NCBI GenBank assembly: GCA_963804005.1
Contig: CAWDOP010000007.1
Span: forward strand, 19,498-83,497
Origin: JAGXRK01 sp963804005
GTDB taxonomy: Bacteria; Bacteroidota; Ignavibacteria; Ignavibacteriales; Ignavibacteriaceae
DNA length: 64,000 nt
Direction of reading: 5' to 3'
Position numbers and translations under genes: made by a program
The notes under the pieces: generated by a model
What the model was told of the DNA's origin: nothing
What the model saw: the letters and a program-made list of their open reading frames with translations, nothing else
The model's database searches: none
In this document: in pieces, positions 1 to 9,400 of the stretch
Layout: every line of letters begins with the position of its first letter
Numbering within the stretch: the stretch's first letter is position 1

Positions 1-1
1 A

Positions 2-1177
2 AAGATGAGATCACATAAAGCAATGCAGCAAATTACCAATCGCTTTTTTGAATCCTGTGAAATGAAAGGATTAAATGATAATCAGGCAAAAGAGCTTTGG
101 AGACAAATTGAATCGTTTGCTAGATATTCTTTTTGTAAAGCCCACAGTGCTTCGTTTGCTTTGCTTTCATACCAGGTTGCATTTCTTAAAGCATATTATC
201 CCGCTGAATTTATGGCAGGTGTTCTGAGCAACGGCGGAGGTTTTTATTCTGCCGCAGTTTATGTTCAGGAAACAAAAAGAAGGGGAGTGAAAGTTCTTCT
301 TCCGTGTATTAACAAAAGTGAATATGAATACACCGGAAAGAACAACGAAATGAGAATTGGATTAATGGCAATAAAAAACCTTTCACTTAATTCAATTCAT
401 AAAATCCTTGACGAAAGAAAAAAACATGGTGAGTTTGTTTCGCTTGCTGATTTTCTTGTAAGAACAGGAGTCGCTTATGGAGAGAGTTCCATGCTTATAA
501 ACTGCGGTGCGATGGGATGCTTCCGTCAAACGCGTCCTGAACTTTTACGGTTGCTTGATATTTACATCAACAAAAGAAAAATACTTGATGAAAAATATAA
601 TGATCTTTTTATGCATGAAACTTTTGCTCTTGAGCAGCAGGTAAAAACTTCGCAGAATTTTTCTTTGGAAGAAATCTGCAGAATGGAATACGAAACTTTT
701 AATTATATGGTAACACGTCATCCGCTGTATTTTTATAAAAACCTTTTTGATGATTCTTCAGTAATTAAAGCAAATGAAATAAATAAGTATAAAGGAAAAT
801 ACGTTAAGATGATCGGCTGGTATATGACTTCAAAAAGAATACGTACTAAAAAAGGAGAGATAATGAAATTTTTATCTCTCGAAGATCTTACAGGCACTTT
901 TGAAGCAGTTATATTTCCCAAAGTTTATTATCAGTATGCTGAATTAACTATGTCGATGGGACCTTACATTGTTGAGGGAATAGTTGATGAAAATGATCCT
1001 GTAAATCTTGTTGTTAAAAAATTGAATTTAGTTTCAGCAATTGGTGTATTGCGTGAGACAGAAAAGGACAGCGTTGAAAACAAATACTTTGGCGATGTTG
1101 AAAAAATATCTGAAGAAGATTTTATGCTGCTCGAAAATCTTAATAAAGAAAAATTGAGATTAGCTTATGCAGGTTGA
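2..1177 (+). CDS. dnaE: DNA polymerase III alpha subunit (DnaE family), C-terminal part
   Basis: This is the C-terminal part of a bacterial replicative-type polymerase; the 5' end lies outside the window and the frame is open to the left edge, so the ATG at 5 is probably internal. The stretch FCKAHSASFALLSYQ followed by LKAYYPAEFMAGVLSN is the conserved end of the DnaE fingers region. It is followed by a helix-hairpin-helix part (MAIKNLSLNSIHKILDERKK) and an OB-fold of the tRNA-anticodon type (about residues 265-345, starting KYVKMIGWYM). The GGGFYSAAVYVQETKRRG version resembles the shorter second DnaE found in some bacteria, but I cannot tell main from accessory polymerase without the N-terminus. 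It converges on yajQ with only 12 bases between the stops. Confidence 0.88.
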   Translation, partial: KMRSHKAMQQITNRFFESCEMKGLNDNQAKELWRQIESFARYSFCKAHSASFALLSYQVAFLKAYYPAEFMAGVLSNGGGFYSAAVYVQETKRRGVKVLLPCINKSEYEYTGKNNEMRIGLMAIKNLSLNSIHKILDERKKHGEFVSLADFLVRTGVAYGESSMLINCGAMGCFRQTRPELLRLLDIYINKRKILDEKYNDLFMHETFALEQQVKTSQNFSLEEICRMEYETFNYMVTRHPLYFYKNLFDDSSVIKANEINKYKGKYVKMIGWYMTSKRIRTKKGEIMKFLSLEDLTGTFEAVIFPKVYYQYAELTMSMGPYIVEGIVDENDPVNLVVKKLNLVSAIGVLRETEKDSVENKYFGDVEKISEEDFMLLENLNKEKLRLAYAG

Positions 1178-1189
1178 ATATTATATCAC

Positions 1190-1687
1190 TTATTTCATAT
1201 TTACGAATTGAGTCGGGAAATCTAAATCAGCTTCTTTAACCATACTGATAACAGCCTGAAGATCATCAATTTTAGGAGCTTGTACGCGTATCTGTTCATC
1301 CTGGATTTGAGCATTAACTTTCACCTTGGACTCTTTAATCATTTTTGTTATCAGCTTAGCATTCTCCTTGGATATTCCACTATGAAGATTAATTTTTTGT
1401 TTCAGCCTTCCATTTGCTGCAGCCTCAGGTTCATCAAACTTAAGAGCTTTAATGGAAATACCTCTGCGGATAAATTTAGTTTGCAGGATATCAATACTGG
1501 CTTTACGGGAATAATCATCCTTTGTATTAAGTGATATAAATTTCTCCTTTTTATTTAATTCCATTTCTGTTCTGGAATCTTTAAGATCATAACGCTGATT
1601 GATCTCTTTAAGAGCCTGATTAACAGCATTATCTGCTTCCTGCAGATCAATTTCAGAAACGATATCAAAGGAATGATTTTGAGCCAT
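1190..1687 (-). CDS. yajQ: YajQ family nucleotide-binding protein
   Basis: A full-length 165-residue YajQ/UPF0234 protein. The N-terminus MAQNHSFDIVSEIDLQEADNA, the middle KFIRRGISIKALKF and the C-terminal DLDFPTQFVNMK are all close to the family pattern. Members are small cytosolic proteins with two ferredoxin-like folds; some bind cyclic di-GMP and act with transcription regulators, others were described as binding RNA or nucleotides. No partner gene is adjacent, so the local role is open. The start ATG at 1687 gives the usual family length. It lies on the strand opposite dnaE and may be cotranscribed with the upstream tRNA-Pro gene, which is 130 bases away on the same strand. Confidence 0.93.
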   Translation of the reverse strand: MAQNHSFDIVSEIDLQEADNAVNQALKEINQRYDLKDSRTEMELNKKEKFISLNTKDDYSRKASIDILQTKFIRRGISIKALKFDEPEAAANGRLKQKINLHSGISKENAKLITKMIKESKVKVNAQIQDEQIRVQAPKIDDLQAVISMVKEADLDFPTQFVNMK

Positions 1688-1817
1688 AAAATTCTCACGT
1701 AATAATTATTTATAAACTTCTAAGGAATAATGTAGTGTTGGACTAAGGGAATATTAAATCACCATTAACGAATTTCAAATCCCAAACTCCATTACTCCAA
1801 TATTCCAATAAAAAGAG

Positions 1818-1892
1818 TCGGGGTGGGGAGATTCGAACTCCCGACCTCTTCGTCCCGAACGAAGCGCGCTAACCGGGCTGCGCTACACCCCG
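1818..1892 (-). tRNA. tRNA-Pro (anticodon CGG)
   Basis: Read on the minus strand, a 75-base cloverleaf can be drawn: acceptor CGGGGTG/CACCCCG, D stem GCGC/GCGC, anticodon stem CTTCG/CGAAG with loop TTCGGGA (anticodon CGG, G at position 37 as usual in tRNA-Pro), and T stem GGGAG/CTCCC with loop TTCGAAT. The discriminator base is A and CCA is not encoded. It decodes the CCG proline codon. Confidence 0.95.
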
Positions 1893-2164
1893 AGAATTTA
1901 ATTACAATTATTAAATAACATTTTTTACTTCACTTGCTAAAATGGACTTTTTTCCTTAAAAATCAATTCTTTGCATGCGTATTTAAGTAATAAGTGTTAA
2001 AAAAGCTAAAAATTGTTGATTTTGAAACTTCAAAAATTTATTGTTCAGATATTTACTTTGATGTTTCAATGACTTAAGTTTGGACAGTTTATTTATTAAC
2101 CTTTAAATCTATCCGGAGAGATGGAAAAGGAAATTAAAATTTATATTAACCAACTATAACGTAA
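1893..2164. other. Intergenic region between tRNA-Pro and the pyr operon
   Basis: AT-rich sequence without a convincing gene. A weak promoter-like pair lies at about 2076-2110 (TTGGAC, 17 bases, TTAAAT), in the right place for the pyr operon, but it matches the consensus poorly and is only a guess. Nothing else is visible except the pyrR leader hairpin described separately. Confidence 0.4.
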
Positions 2165-2197
2165 CCTCTGCGGATGAAAATCCAAGGAGGCTTTTTT
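2165..2197 (+). promoter_or_regulatory. pyrR leader hairpin with buried ribosome binding site (candidate PyrR site)
   Basis: CCTCT (2165-2169) can pair with GGAGG (2186-2190), enclosing GGAT/ATCC with a GAAA loop; six T follow at 2192-2197. The Shine-Dalgarno AAGGAGG (2184-2190) is locked in the stem. The bases ATCCAAGGAGGCT (2180-2192) look like the known PyrR-binding core (ATCCAGAGAGGCT type). A second, exclusive hairpin has CAAGGA as a six-base loop (2183-2188), close to the CNGNGA loop known for PyrR. This suggests PyrR autoregulation by blocking translation or by attenuation. The pairing is seen; the regulator is inferred. Confidence 0.6.
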
Positions 2198-2201
2198 GTA
2201 T

Positions 2202-2747
2202 ATGAATATAAAATCTAAAATAATCGACAAAGAAGGGTTTAATAGAATTATAACCCGCATATCTCACGAAATTCTTGAGCATAATAAAGGTTCTGAAAAT
2301 CTTGTTCTTATTGGAATGAGAACCAGAGGTGAATTCCTTGCAAAAAGAATTCGGGAAAAAATTAAAGAAATTGACGGTGTTGAACTTCCTTTCGGTGTTC
2401 TTGATGTTACTCTTTACAGAGATGATTTCAGAACCAGAATGAAACAACCGCAGGTTTCTGTTTCAGATATGACGTTTGATATAAATGAAAAAGATATCAT
2501 CTTAATCGACGATGTACTTTATACCGGAAGAACAGCTCGATCAGCATTAAATGCCTTAATGGATCTGGGAAGACCAAGGTCTATTCAATTGAGTATTCTT
2601 ATTGATAGAGGTCATCGTGAATTACCTATTCGCGCTGATTATGTCGGGAAAAACATTCCAACATCTTTAGATGAAGAAATAAAAGTTAAAATGGAAGAAT
2701 TCGACGGTGAAGATGCTATCTATCTCGTTGAAGCGGAAAAAAAATAA
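2202..2747 (+). CDS. pyrR: Bifunctional pyr operon regulator / uracil phosphoribosyltransferase PyrR
   Basis: Phosphoribosyltransferase-fold protein of about 181 residues, first gene of a pyrR-pyrB-pyrC operon. The PRPP-binding loop is clear as IILIDDVLYTGRTARSALNA (around residue 100), and RGHRELPIRADYVGKNIPTS is the PyrR-type C-terminal segment. PyrR binds pyr mRNA in response to UMP/UTP and has weak uracil phosphoribosyltransferase activity. Two starts are possible: TTG at 2196, 5 bases after AGGAGG, and ATG at 2202, 11 bases after it; I use the ATG because MNIKSKIIDKEGF gives the usual family N-terminus. The leader hairpin immediately upstream suggests that the gene controls itself. The gap to pyrB is 17 bases. 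Confidence 0.95.
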   Translation: MNIKSKIIDKEGFNRIITRISHEILEHNKGSENLVLIGMRTRGEFLAKRIREKIKEIDGVELPFGVLDVTLYRDDFRTRMKQPQVSVSDMTFDINEKDIILIDDVLYTGRTARSALNALMDLGRPRSIQLSILIDRGHRELPIRADYVGKNIPTSLDEEIKVKMEEFDGEDAIYLVEAEKK

Positions 2748-2764
2748 TTTGAGAGAATAATTAA

Positions 2765-3685
2765 ATGCCATTATCCAGCAGACATTTACTCGGGCTTCAG
2801 GGAGTTCCCAAAGAAGACATTCAACTAATTCTTGATACTTCAATTACATTCAGAGAAGTTCTGGAAAGACCAATAAAAAAAGTTCCTACTTTGCAGGGGA
2901 AAACAGTAGTAAATCTTTTTTATGAAAGTTCTACAAGAACAAGAATTTCTTTTGAGCTTGCTGAAAAAAGACTTTCTGCCGATTCAATTAACTTTGCGAT
3001 TTCCACAAGCAGCGTCAGCAAGGGCGAAACGCTTAAAGACACTATAAGAAATATTGAAGCTATGAAAGTTGATATGGTTGTTGTTCGTCACGCTGCAGCA
3101 GGCATACCCTTATTTCTTACAAAGGTTTGTGATTCAAACATTATAAATGCTGGTGATGGAATTCACGAACATCCAACTCAGGCTTTACTTGACATGTATT
3201 CTATAAGAGAAAAACTTGGAAGACTTGATGGATTAAAAGTTTGCATAGTTGGAGATATTGCTCACAGCAGAGTGGCTTTATCAAACATTTATGGATTAAA
3301 AACCATGGGTGCTAAAGTTTCTCTTTGCGGACCTTCAACTATGATTCCCAAATTTGTTGAAGAACTAGGTGTTGATGTTATCACTAACATTGATGAAGCA
3401 ATTCAGGAAAATGATGTCCTGAATATTTTAAGAATTCAGTTAGAAAGAAAAGCCAGGGAATATTTCCCTTCAATAAGAGAGTATGCAAAATATTTTGGAA
3501 TTACAAAAGAGCGTTTGGAAAAAAACGGAAAAGATGTTCTTATACTTCATCCCGGACCTATAAATAGAGGAGTTGAGATAGCATCTGATGTTGCAGATGG
3601 ACCTTATCAGATTATTCTTAATCAAGTAACAAATGGCGTTGCAGTAAGAATGGCAGTTCTATATTTACTCGGAACCTTAAACTAA
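2765..3685 (+). CDS. pyrB: Aspartate carbamoyltransferase catalytic subunit
   Basis: Full-length 306-residue enzyme joining carbamoyl phosphate and aspartate to N-carbamoylaspartate, the committed step of pyrimidine synthesis. The carbamoyl-phosphate site STRTRISFELAEKRL (about residues 55-70), HPTQALLDMYSI (about 135-146) and the C-terminal HPGPINRGVEI are all intact. No pyrI regulatory subunit is found nearby, so the enzyme is probably a plain catalytic trimer or associates with dihydroorotase. It sits 17 bases after pyrR and 14 before pyrC, so the three genes are very likely one transcript under the pyrR leader. Confidence 0.97.
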   Translation: MPLSSRHLLGLQGVPKEDIQLILDTSITFREVLERPIKKVPTLQGKTVVNLFYESSTRTRISFELAEKRLSADSINFAISTSSVSKGETLKDTIRNIEAMKVDMVVVRHAAAGIPLFLTKVCDSNIINAGDGIHEHPTQALLDMYSIREKLGRLDGLKVCIVGDIAHSRVALSNIYGLKTMGAKVSLCGPSTMIPKFVEELGVDVITNIDEAIQENDVLNILRIQLERKAREYFPSIREYAKYFGITKERLEKNGKDVLILHPGPINRGVEIASDVADGPYQIILNQVTNGVAVRMAVLYLLGTLN

Positions 3686-3699
3686 ACGGAAATTTTATA

Positions 3700-4992
3700 A
3701 TGAAGATATTATTAAAAGATGTTGCCGTTAATAATCCTGTTCAAAATTTGAAGGAAGAAAAAATTGATATACTTATTGACAATGGAATAATATCTGAAAT
3801 AGGTTCGTTGAATAAGTCTGAATTAGGTGAAATAAGGAAGTTTGATTTTACAGGCAAAGTAGTTACGCCAGGATTTTTTGATATGCACGTGCATATGAGA
3901 GAACCCGGAAGAGAAGATAAAGAAACTGTGAAGTCCGGATGCGACAGTGCTGCGAATGGCGGATTCACTGGTGTTGCCTGTATGCCAAACACAGAACCTG
4001 CAATTGATTCGGCTGAAGTTGTTGCTTTCATAAAAAAGCAGGCGTTAGAGCATCTGGTTGATGTTTATCCTGTTGCTGCAGCAACGGTTGGAAGAAAAGG
4101 AGAAATCCTCTCTCCAATGGCTGAATTGTTTGAAGCCGGTGCAGTAGGCTTTTCTGATGATGGAACAGCAATTAAAAATGCTTCTATACTTAAACGTGCA
4201 ATGGAATATGCGAAGATGTATGATCTTCCGATAATTGAACATTGCGAAGATGAATCTCTTGCTGGTGGTGCGATGAATGAAAGTATTAATTCAACCATAC
4301 TTGGTTTGCCGCCAATTCCTTCTATAGCAGAAGATCTTATTGTAATGAGAGATATCTTGGTTGCAGAATATACTGGTGCGAAAATTCATATTGCTCATGT
4401 CAGTACAAGAAAAGCAGTTGAAATGGTTCGGGAAGCAAAAGCCAAAGGAATTAAAGTCACAGCAGAAGTTACTCCTCACCATTTTGCACTTACAGATGAT
4501 GCAGTTAAAACTTATGATACAAATGTTAAAATAAATCCTCCACTTCGTACAAGAAGAGATGTTGATGCCATAATGGAAGGATTGAAGGATGGAACATTAG
4601 ATTGTATTGCTTCAGATCATGCCCCTCATACAATCGAGGAAAAAGAAGTTGAATTTGAATATGCTCCTAACGGTATAATTGGCTTAGAAACTCAAATAGG
4701 TTTGGCTTTAACGGAATTATTTCATAAAAAGATCTTAACTCTTGAACAATTGATTGAAAAATTAGCAGTCAATCCAAGAAGAATATTAAAAATTCCGGTT
4801 CCTCAAATTAAAAAAGGTGAACCGGCAAATCTTACCATATTAGATATAAACTCCGTCTGGACAGTTGATAAAACAAAATTCTTGAGTAAGTCTATTAATA
4901 CTCCATTTGATAAAAAATTGCTGACCGGTAAATCAATTGCAGTAATCAACAAACAAAAAATGTTTTTGGAAGGAAAGTTCTTCGGTATTTGA
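3700..4992 (+). CDS. pyrC: Dihydroorotase
   Basis: A 430-residue class I dihydroorotase of the amidohydrolase superfamily; it cyclises N-carbamoylaspartate to dihydroorotate. Metal ligands are visible: HVHMREPG near residue 63, EHCED near 178, HIAHVST near 230 and SDHAPH near 307. In the position of the bridging residue the sequence reads SDDGTAI, as in the class I family where Asp stands in place of a carboxylated lysine. It is the last gene of the pyr operon, followed by a strong terminator. Remaining pyrimidine genes (pyrD, pyrE, pyrF) are not in the window. Confidence 0.96.
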   Translation: MKILLKDVAVNNPVQNLKEEKIDILIDNGIISEIGSLNKSELGEIRKFDFTGKVVTPGFFDMHVHMREPGREDKETVKSGCDSAANGGFTGVACMPNTEPAIDSAEVVAFIKKQALEHLVDVYPVAAATVGRKGEILSPMAELFEAGAVGFSDDGTAIKNASILKRAMEYAKMYDLPIIEHCEDESLAGGAMNESINSTILGLPPIPSIAEDLIVMRDILVAEYTGAKIHIAHVSTRKAVEMVREAKAKGIKVTAEVTPHHFALTDDAVKTYDTNVKINPPLRTRRDVDAIMEGLKDGTLDCIASDHAPHTIEEKEVEFEYAPNGIIGLETQIGLALTELFHKKILTLEQLIEKLAVNPRRILKIPVPQIKKGEPANLTILDINSVWTVDKTKFLSKSINTPFDKKLLTGKSIAVINKQKMFLEGKFFGI

Positions 4993-5017
4993 TTTAATTT
5001 CCTATGAATTTATATCC

Positions 5018-5055
5018 AGCCGATGTTTAATTAAATAGACATCGGCTTTTTATTT
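5018..5055 (+). terminator. Intrinsic terminator of the pyr operon
   Basis: Perfect 9-bp stem AGCCGATGT (5018-5026) / ACATCGGCT (5039-5047), followed by a T-rich tract, 26 bases after the pyrC stop. Confidence 0.9.
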
Positions 5056-5140
5056 CTTGCATTTTTATTAAAAAATAGGGCTTTTTTGTGGCATTTGCTT
5101 TGGTAAAGAGAATCAGAATTAAAAAGAAAAGGACAGAGTA

Positions 5141-5953
5141 ATGAAAAAGTTAAAAATAATCTTCGCAATTCTACTTACAAGCTTTTTGTTTGTAGCTTGT
5201 AATGTAAACGATACTTCTTACGAATATGATTATACTGCACCCAAAATTCCAACCGGGTTAAGTGTTTTAAACGGTGAGGATAGAGTTGATCTTTACTGGA
5301 GTCATAATCGCGAGAGTGATCTTGCCGGTTATAATGTCTATTACAGTGATTCTTATGATGGAAGGTATACACTAATCGGAACTACATCCAATAATTATTT
5401 TGTCGATTATGATGTTTCAATAGGTACCCGATATTACTACGCTGTTACTGCTTTTGATTATAATAACAATGAAAGTGAGTTGAGTGTTGAGGTAGTTTAT
5501 GCTCGTCCAAGACCTGAAGGATTTAATCAATCTATTTTTGACTATAGAAGATTTCCAGACATCTCAGGCTATTCATTTTCTGAATATGCAGTAAGACCTT
5601 ATGATTATCTTTATACTGACTTTTTCTTTGAAATATATAATGGTGTAAATTATCTGGTAGTTTACGATGATACAGATATAATAGATATGGGTCCAACGTA
5701 TGATATTTACGATATAGACTTTGCTCCTTTAAGCGGATGGTCACCGACAAAAGATGTAATTGCTCAAGTTGGACATACTTATGTGATCTGGACTTACGAT
5801 AATCACTTTGCAAAAGTCAGAATATCAGCAATCACTTCTGAAAGAATAGTATTTGACTGGGCTTATCAAACAGTTTCTGGAGATACTCAGTTAAAACCAA
5901 TAGTTAAGGATGGAACAAGAGATCTTAAGATTAGTTATAGAAGTTTAGATTAA
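5141..5953 (+). CDS. Lipoprotein with a fibronectin type III domain
   Basis: A 270-residue exported protein. Residues 1-20 form a lipoprotein signal peptide ending in the lipobox FVAC, so the mature protein should be lipid-anchored at Cys20. Residues about 33-125 form one fibronectin type III domain (PKIPTGLSVLNGEDRVDLYWS ... DLAGYNVYYS ... YYYAVTAFDYNNNES), with the typical proline, tryptophan and tyrosine positions. The C-terminal half is rich in Tyr and Asp and I do not recognise it. The gene stands alone between two terminators. FN3 lipoproteins of this kind are usually surface or periplasmic binding modules; no substrate can be named. Start ATG is preceded by AAAAGGACAG. Confidence 0.85.
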   Translation: MKKLKIIFAILLTSFLFVACNVNDTSYEYDYTAPKIPTGLSVLNGEDRVDLYWSHNRESDLAGYNVYYSDSYDGRYTLIGTTSNNYFVDYDVSIGTRYYYAVTAFDYNNNESELSVEVVYARPRPEGFNQSIFDYRRFPDISGYSFSEYAVRPYDYLYTDFFFEIYNGVNYLVVYDDTDIIDMGPTYDIYDIDFAPLSGWSPTKDVIAQVGHTYVIWTYDNHFAKVRISAITSERIVFDWAYQTVSGDTQLKPIVKDGTRDLKISYRSLD

Positions 5954-5967
5954 AGAGAGTATTTATT

Positions 5968-6014
5968 GTGTAAATCTATAGAGTCTGTTTGATGATATAG
6001 ATTTACACTTTTTT
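5968..6014 (+). terminator. Intrinsic terminator after the FN3 lipoprotein gene
   Basis: Stem GTGTAAATCTAT (5968-5979) / ATAGATTTACAC (5997-6008), 12 bp, followed directly by six T. Confidence 0.9.
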
Positions 6015-6042
6015 ATTATTTAAATTTGAGCCACGGTTTGAA

Positions 6043-6495
6043 ATGAAGACATGCTTTAACATATTGATTTTACTATTATTTGCGGTATTCATTTCATCAA
6101 TTTATCCCCAACAGAAAAATCTAATTCAGAAGTCCGATACAAATAAGCAAGCTGTTTTAGATCCTGTTATTTTTGATGAAATTGAAGATGCAATTAAGTC
6201 TGGCGATGTTGCAAAAATTTCCCGGTATTTAGGTCCGCAAACATATTTCAGTTTGACGAATGGAATAAATGGTTATTATAGTTTAAATCAGGCTTATTAT
6301 GTGCTTGAAGATTTTTTTAAGCTGTACCGTGTAACAAAATTCAAACTGGATAATGTTAGACTTGGAAGTTCAAATCCATATGCAACAGGCACATATCACT
6401 ATGATAACAGAGGCAGAAGAAGTTCTGCTCAGGTTTACATTTCATTAACTAAAACCGGTAATAATTGGAATATAAGTCAGCTCACAATTAATTAA
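6043..6495 (+). CDS. DUF4783 family exported protein (NTF2-like fold)
   Basis: A 150-residue protein with an N-terminal signal peptide (FNILILLLFAVFISSIYPQQ). The mature part (EDAIKSGDVAKISRYLGPQTYFSL ... YYVLEDFFKLYRVTKFKLDNV ... GTYHYDNRGRRSSAQVYISL ... WNISQLTIN) is the DUF4783 pattern, a Bacteroidota family with an NTF2/SnoaL-like fold of unknown function. It may be periplasmic. The stop overlaps the start of the following sensor kinase gene by one base, so the two are translationally coupled and the protein could supply or sense something for the kinase. That link is inference only. Confidence 0.8.
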   Translation: MKTCFNILILLLFAVFISSIYPQQKNLIQKSDTNKQAVLDPVIFDEIEDAIKSGDVAKISRYLGPQTYFSLTNGINGYYSLNQAYYVLEDFFKLYRVTKFKLDNVRLGSSNPYATGTYHYDNRGRRSSAQVYISLTKTGNNWNISQLTIN

Positions 6496-9400
6496 TGAAA
6501 AAAAATATACTTCATAAAATTCAAGGCGATAGAAAATATTTTGCTATCGTCTTTTTTATTTTGATATTAGTTCTCATCTCCGCAATTCTCACGCCCCGTT
6601 TCATCGAAGACAAAAAAAATAATTGGTCAGATGAATTAACAATTCAAATAGAACAAATTGAGCAATCTGTAAATCGTCATTTTGAAATAGCAATGCTATC
6701 AACGCTTGAAATGACGATACAATTGAAAACTAATTTAAGAAATGTCTTCATTTCCGGTGACGAAGCATACAGAGAAATTATTAAAACCTTAAACCAAAAA
6801 AGATTTGAGGAATATTCTATCGGAATATTTGCTCCTAACGGCAGATTGATAGCGTGGAATAATCCTGTAATAATAACTCAGGAAACCCTTTTCCCATTAA
6901 ACAATCCGCTTGGTGAATTATATTTTTTTGATACTGATTTAATTACTTACTTAAGTCAGACTGATACTGTGATGATAGATAATGACATTTTTTATCTCAC
7001 AATAAGTAAACCCATTGAGAAAAAATATCGTCTTAACAATAAATACTTTAAACAAGTAAGCTTTACACAAGAACTTAGTGATGAAAATGGAATCGATTTT
7101 GAAGTTGTGTATAATCCATTCCTGCCAAAAACAAAAGATGGAAAAAAATATTCATTTGATCTTTTGAATAATGCAGGGAATAAAATTGGTCTGGTTACTT
7201 TTTACAAACCCATTTTAATGAATGAAATAAACTCAATTAAAGAAACGTCTTCAAAAATTCAGTCAATATTTGTTCTGTTTATAATTTTATTTACAGCATT
7301 AGGTATGCGGCGTGATTATCAGCAGTTAGAGAGCCGGTTAGTTAAAATTCTTTTTTTGTTTTTATTTCTTGCAATCGGGAGGACAATAGTATTCTTAATC
7401 GGATTTCCTTCAACCTTTATGTCGGGATCTTTAATTGATCCATCAAATTTTTCATCTGTTTTTGGTTTTGGAATAGTTAAATCCCCAATTGAATTTCTTA
7501 TTACCAATTTTTTCGTTTTAATATTTTCTGTACAAGTTTATCGATATTCAAGAAATTATTTTTTATCAGATCAATCAGTCAGGTTCATCGCCCTTATAAG
7601 AATTATTTCCCTGCCGTTAATAGTCGTTTTTTTATTACTCATTCGTTCAATAAGTGCCTCTGCTAAAAGCGTAATATTTGACTCAACCATACGATACTTT
7701 AAAGAACCGGATATAATTCCTAATCTTTCTGCTCTGATAATGAACTTAAATATTCTTACTCTGACGGTCTCTGTATTATTATCAATGATAGGAATTATTT
7801 TTATTGTCTGTAAAGCTTGGCGTCTGAATAAAGTAAAGAAACCCAATGTTAAGTTTTTCTTTTTTTCTTTTATTCTATTAGGATTTTCGGCAATATCGTA
7901 TTTCATACAAAAAGAACCTCTCATAACTTTATTTATGATGATGCTCTTTGTTCTAATTATACTGATTGTCTTTTTCCAGATAAGATTTAGAAATCCCGCC
8001 TCAATTTTCAATTACATATATATAACTCTTGCCGCTTCAATTATTTCAATAACTTTATTAAACTATTTTAATGTAAAACTTGAAAAAGAATCTTTAAAGA
8101 CTACGGCTTATGAAATCAATCGTGCAAATGAAAATCTTTTGCAATTTATACTTGATGAAATATTTCGCAATGCTTTAACAAATGATGAGATAAGGTCAGT
8201 TTTTATTAAAAAGTTTATTAATTACGATGCAATTGCATATAAACTTTGGAGTAGCAGTCCGATACAGAGAGAGTCCTTAAATTCTTTTGTGGCTTTGTAT
8301 GACAGGAACAGAAATATTTTAGGGAAATTTAATATCGGGTTAGTTGATGAAATAAATCCTTTTAATTTTATTAAGATTGGAAAAATTGAAGAACCGGTTA
8401 TTCAGGAAATATCTTTAAGCAATAATTCTGACACAAAAATATTTATCGGATTACTGCCATTTTATGAACATGAACTTTTACTGGGTTATTTATCCGTGGC
8501 CGTTTCATTTGATCTGCAAAATATCGGTGCGGCTAGCTTCCCGGATTTTCTTGAGTCCTCTTCGTCAATACTGAATAAGGTAATTGATGTCAGACAGTTA
8601 AAGATATTTGAAATAACTGATAATGTATTAAATCAGGTTTATGGCGACCGCTATCCTTCCAGAGAACAGATCAAAGAAATTACTTCTGCAAAACTGACAG
8701 AATATAACGATGGTTGGCTTAGTCTAAATTTTGAAGGCGAGAATTTCATAGCTTTTATTTATAAGACATTAAGAGCAGATAAAGAAAATATTACAACTGT
8801 ACTTGTTGCTGAAAAACAATTTTCATGGAATCTTTTTAACTTCTTTAAGATTTTTATTGTTCATTCCTTCTTTATTCTATTACTGATTATATTATTTCTT
8901 TTTATACGTGTAAGGAAAATCAATTATACATTTAAATCTAAACTACTTATCGCATTCCTTCTGGTATCAATAATCCCGGTTATTTCACTTGCAGTTTATA
9001 ATCGTCAGGTAGTAAGCAGCAGGGGAGAAGATGCTATAATATCCGAGTTAAGACAAAGATCTCTTTATGTTGAAAATCACATTAAGTATCAAAGAAGTAA
9101 AAATCCGACACGCAGCCCGGTTCAAATATTTGAAAACGCAGCTAAAGAATTAAATATATCATATTCTGTTTATAAGGCAACTGAGGAAATCTATAATTCA
9201 AAGGATATATTTAAGCGTATTGGTTTGTTTGACGGCAAACTGAATTCTCAGGCGCATTATTATCTGAATTATTTGAGATTCAGAGAATATCTCACAAGTG
9301 AAAGAATTGAAAACTACGATTATAATGCGCTTTACAGTACTATAAACATCGATGGTGAGGAATATATTCTTGCAGTTAATGATGCGTTCAATAAAATAAA

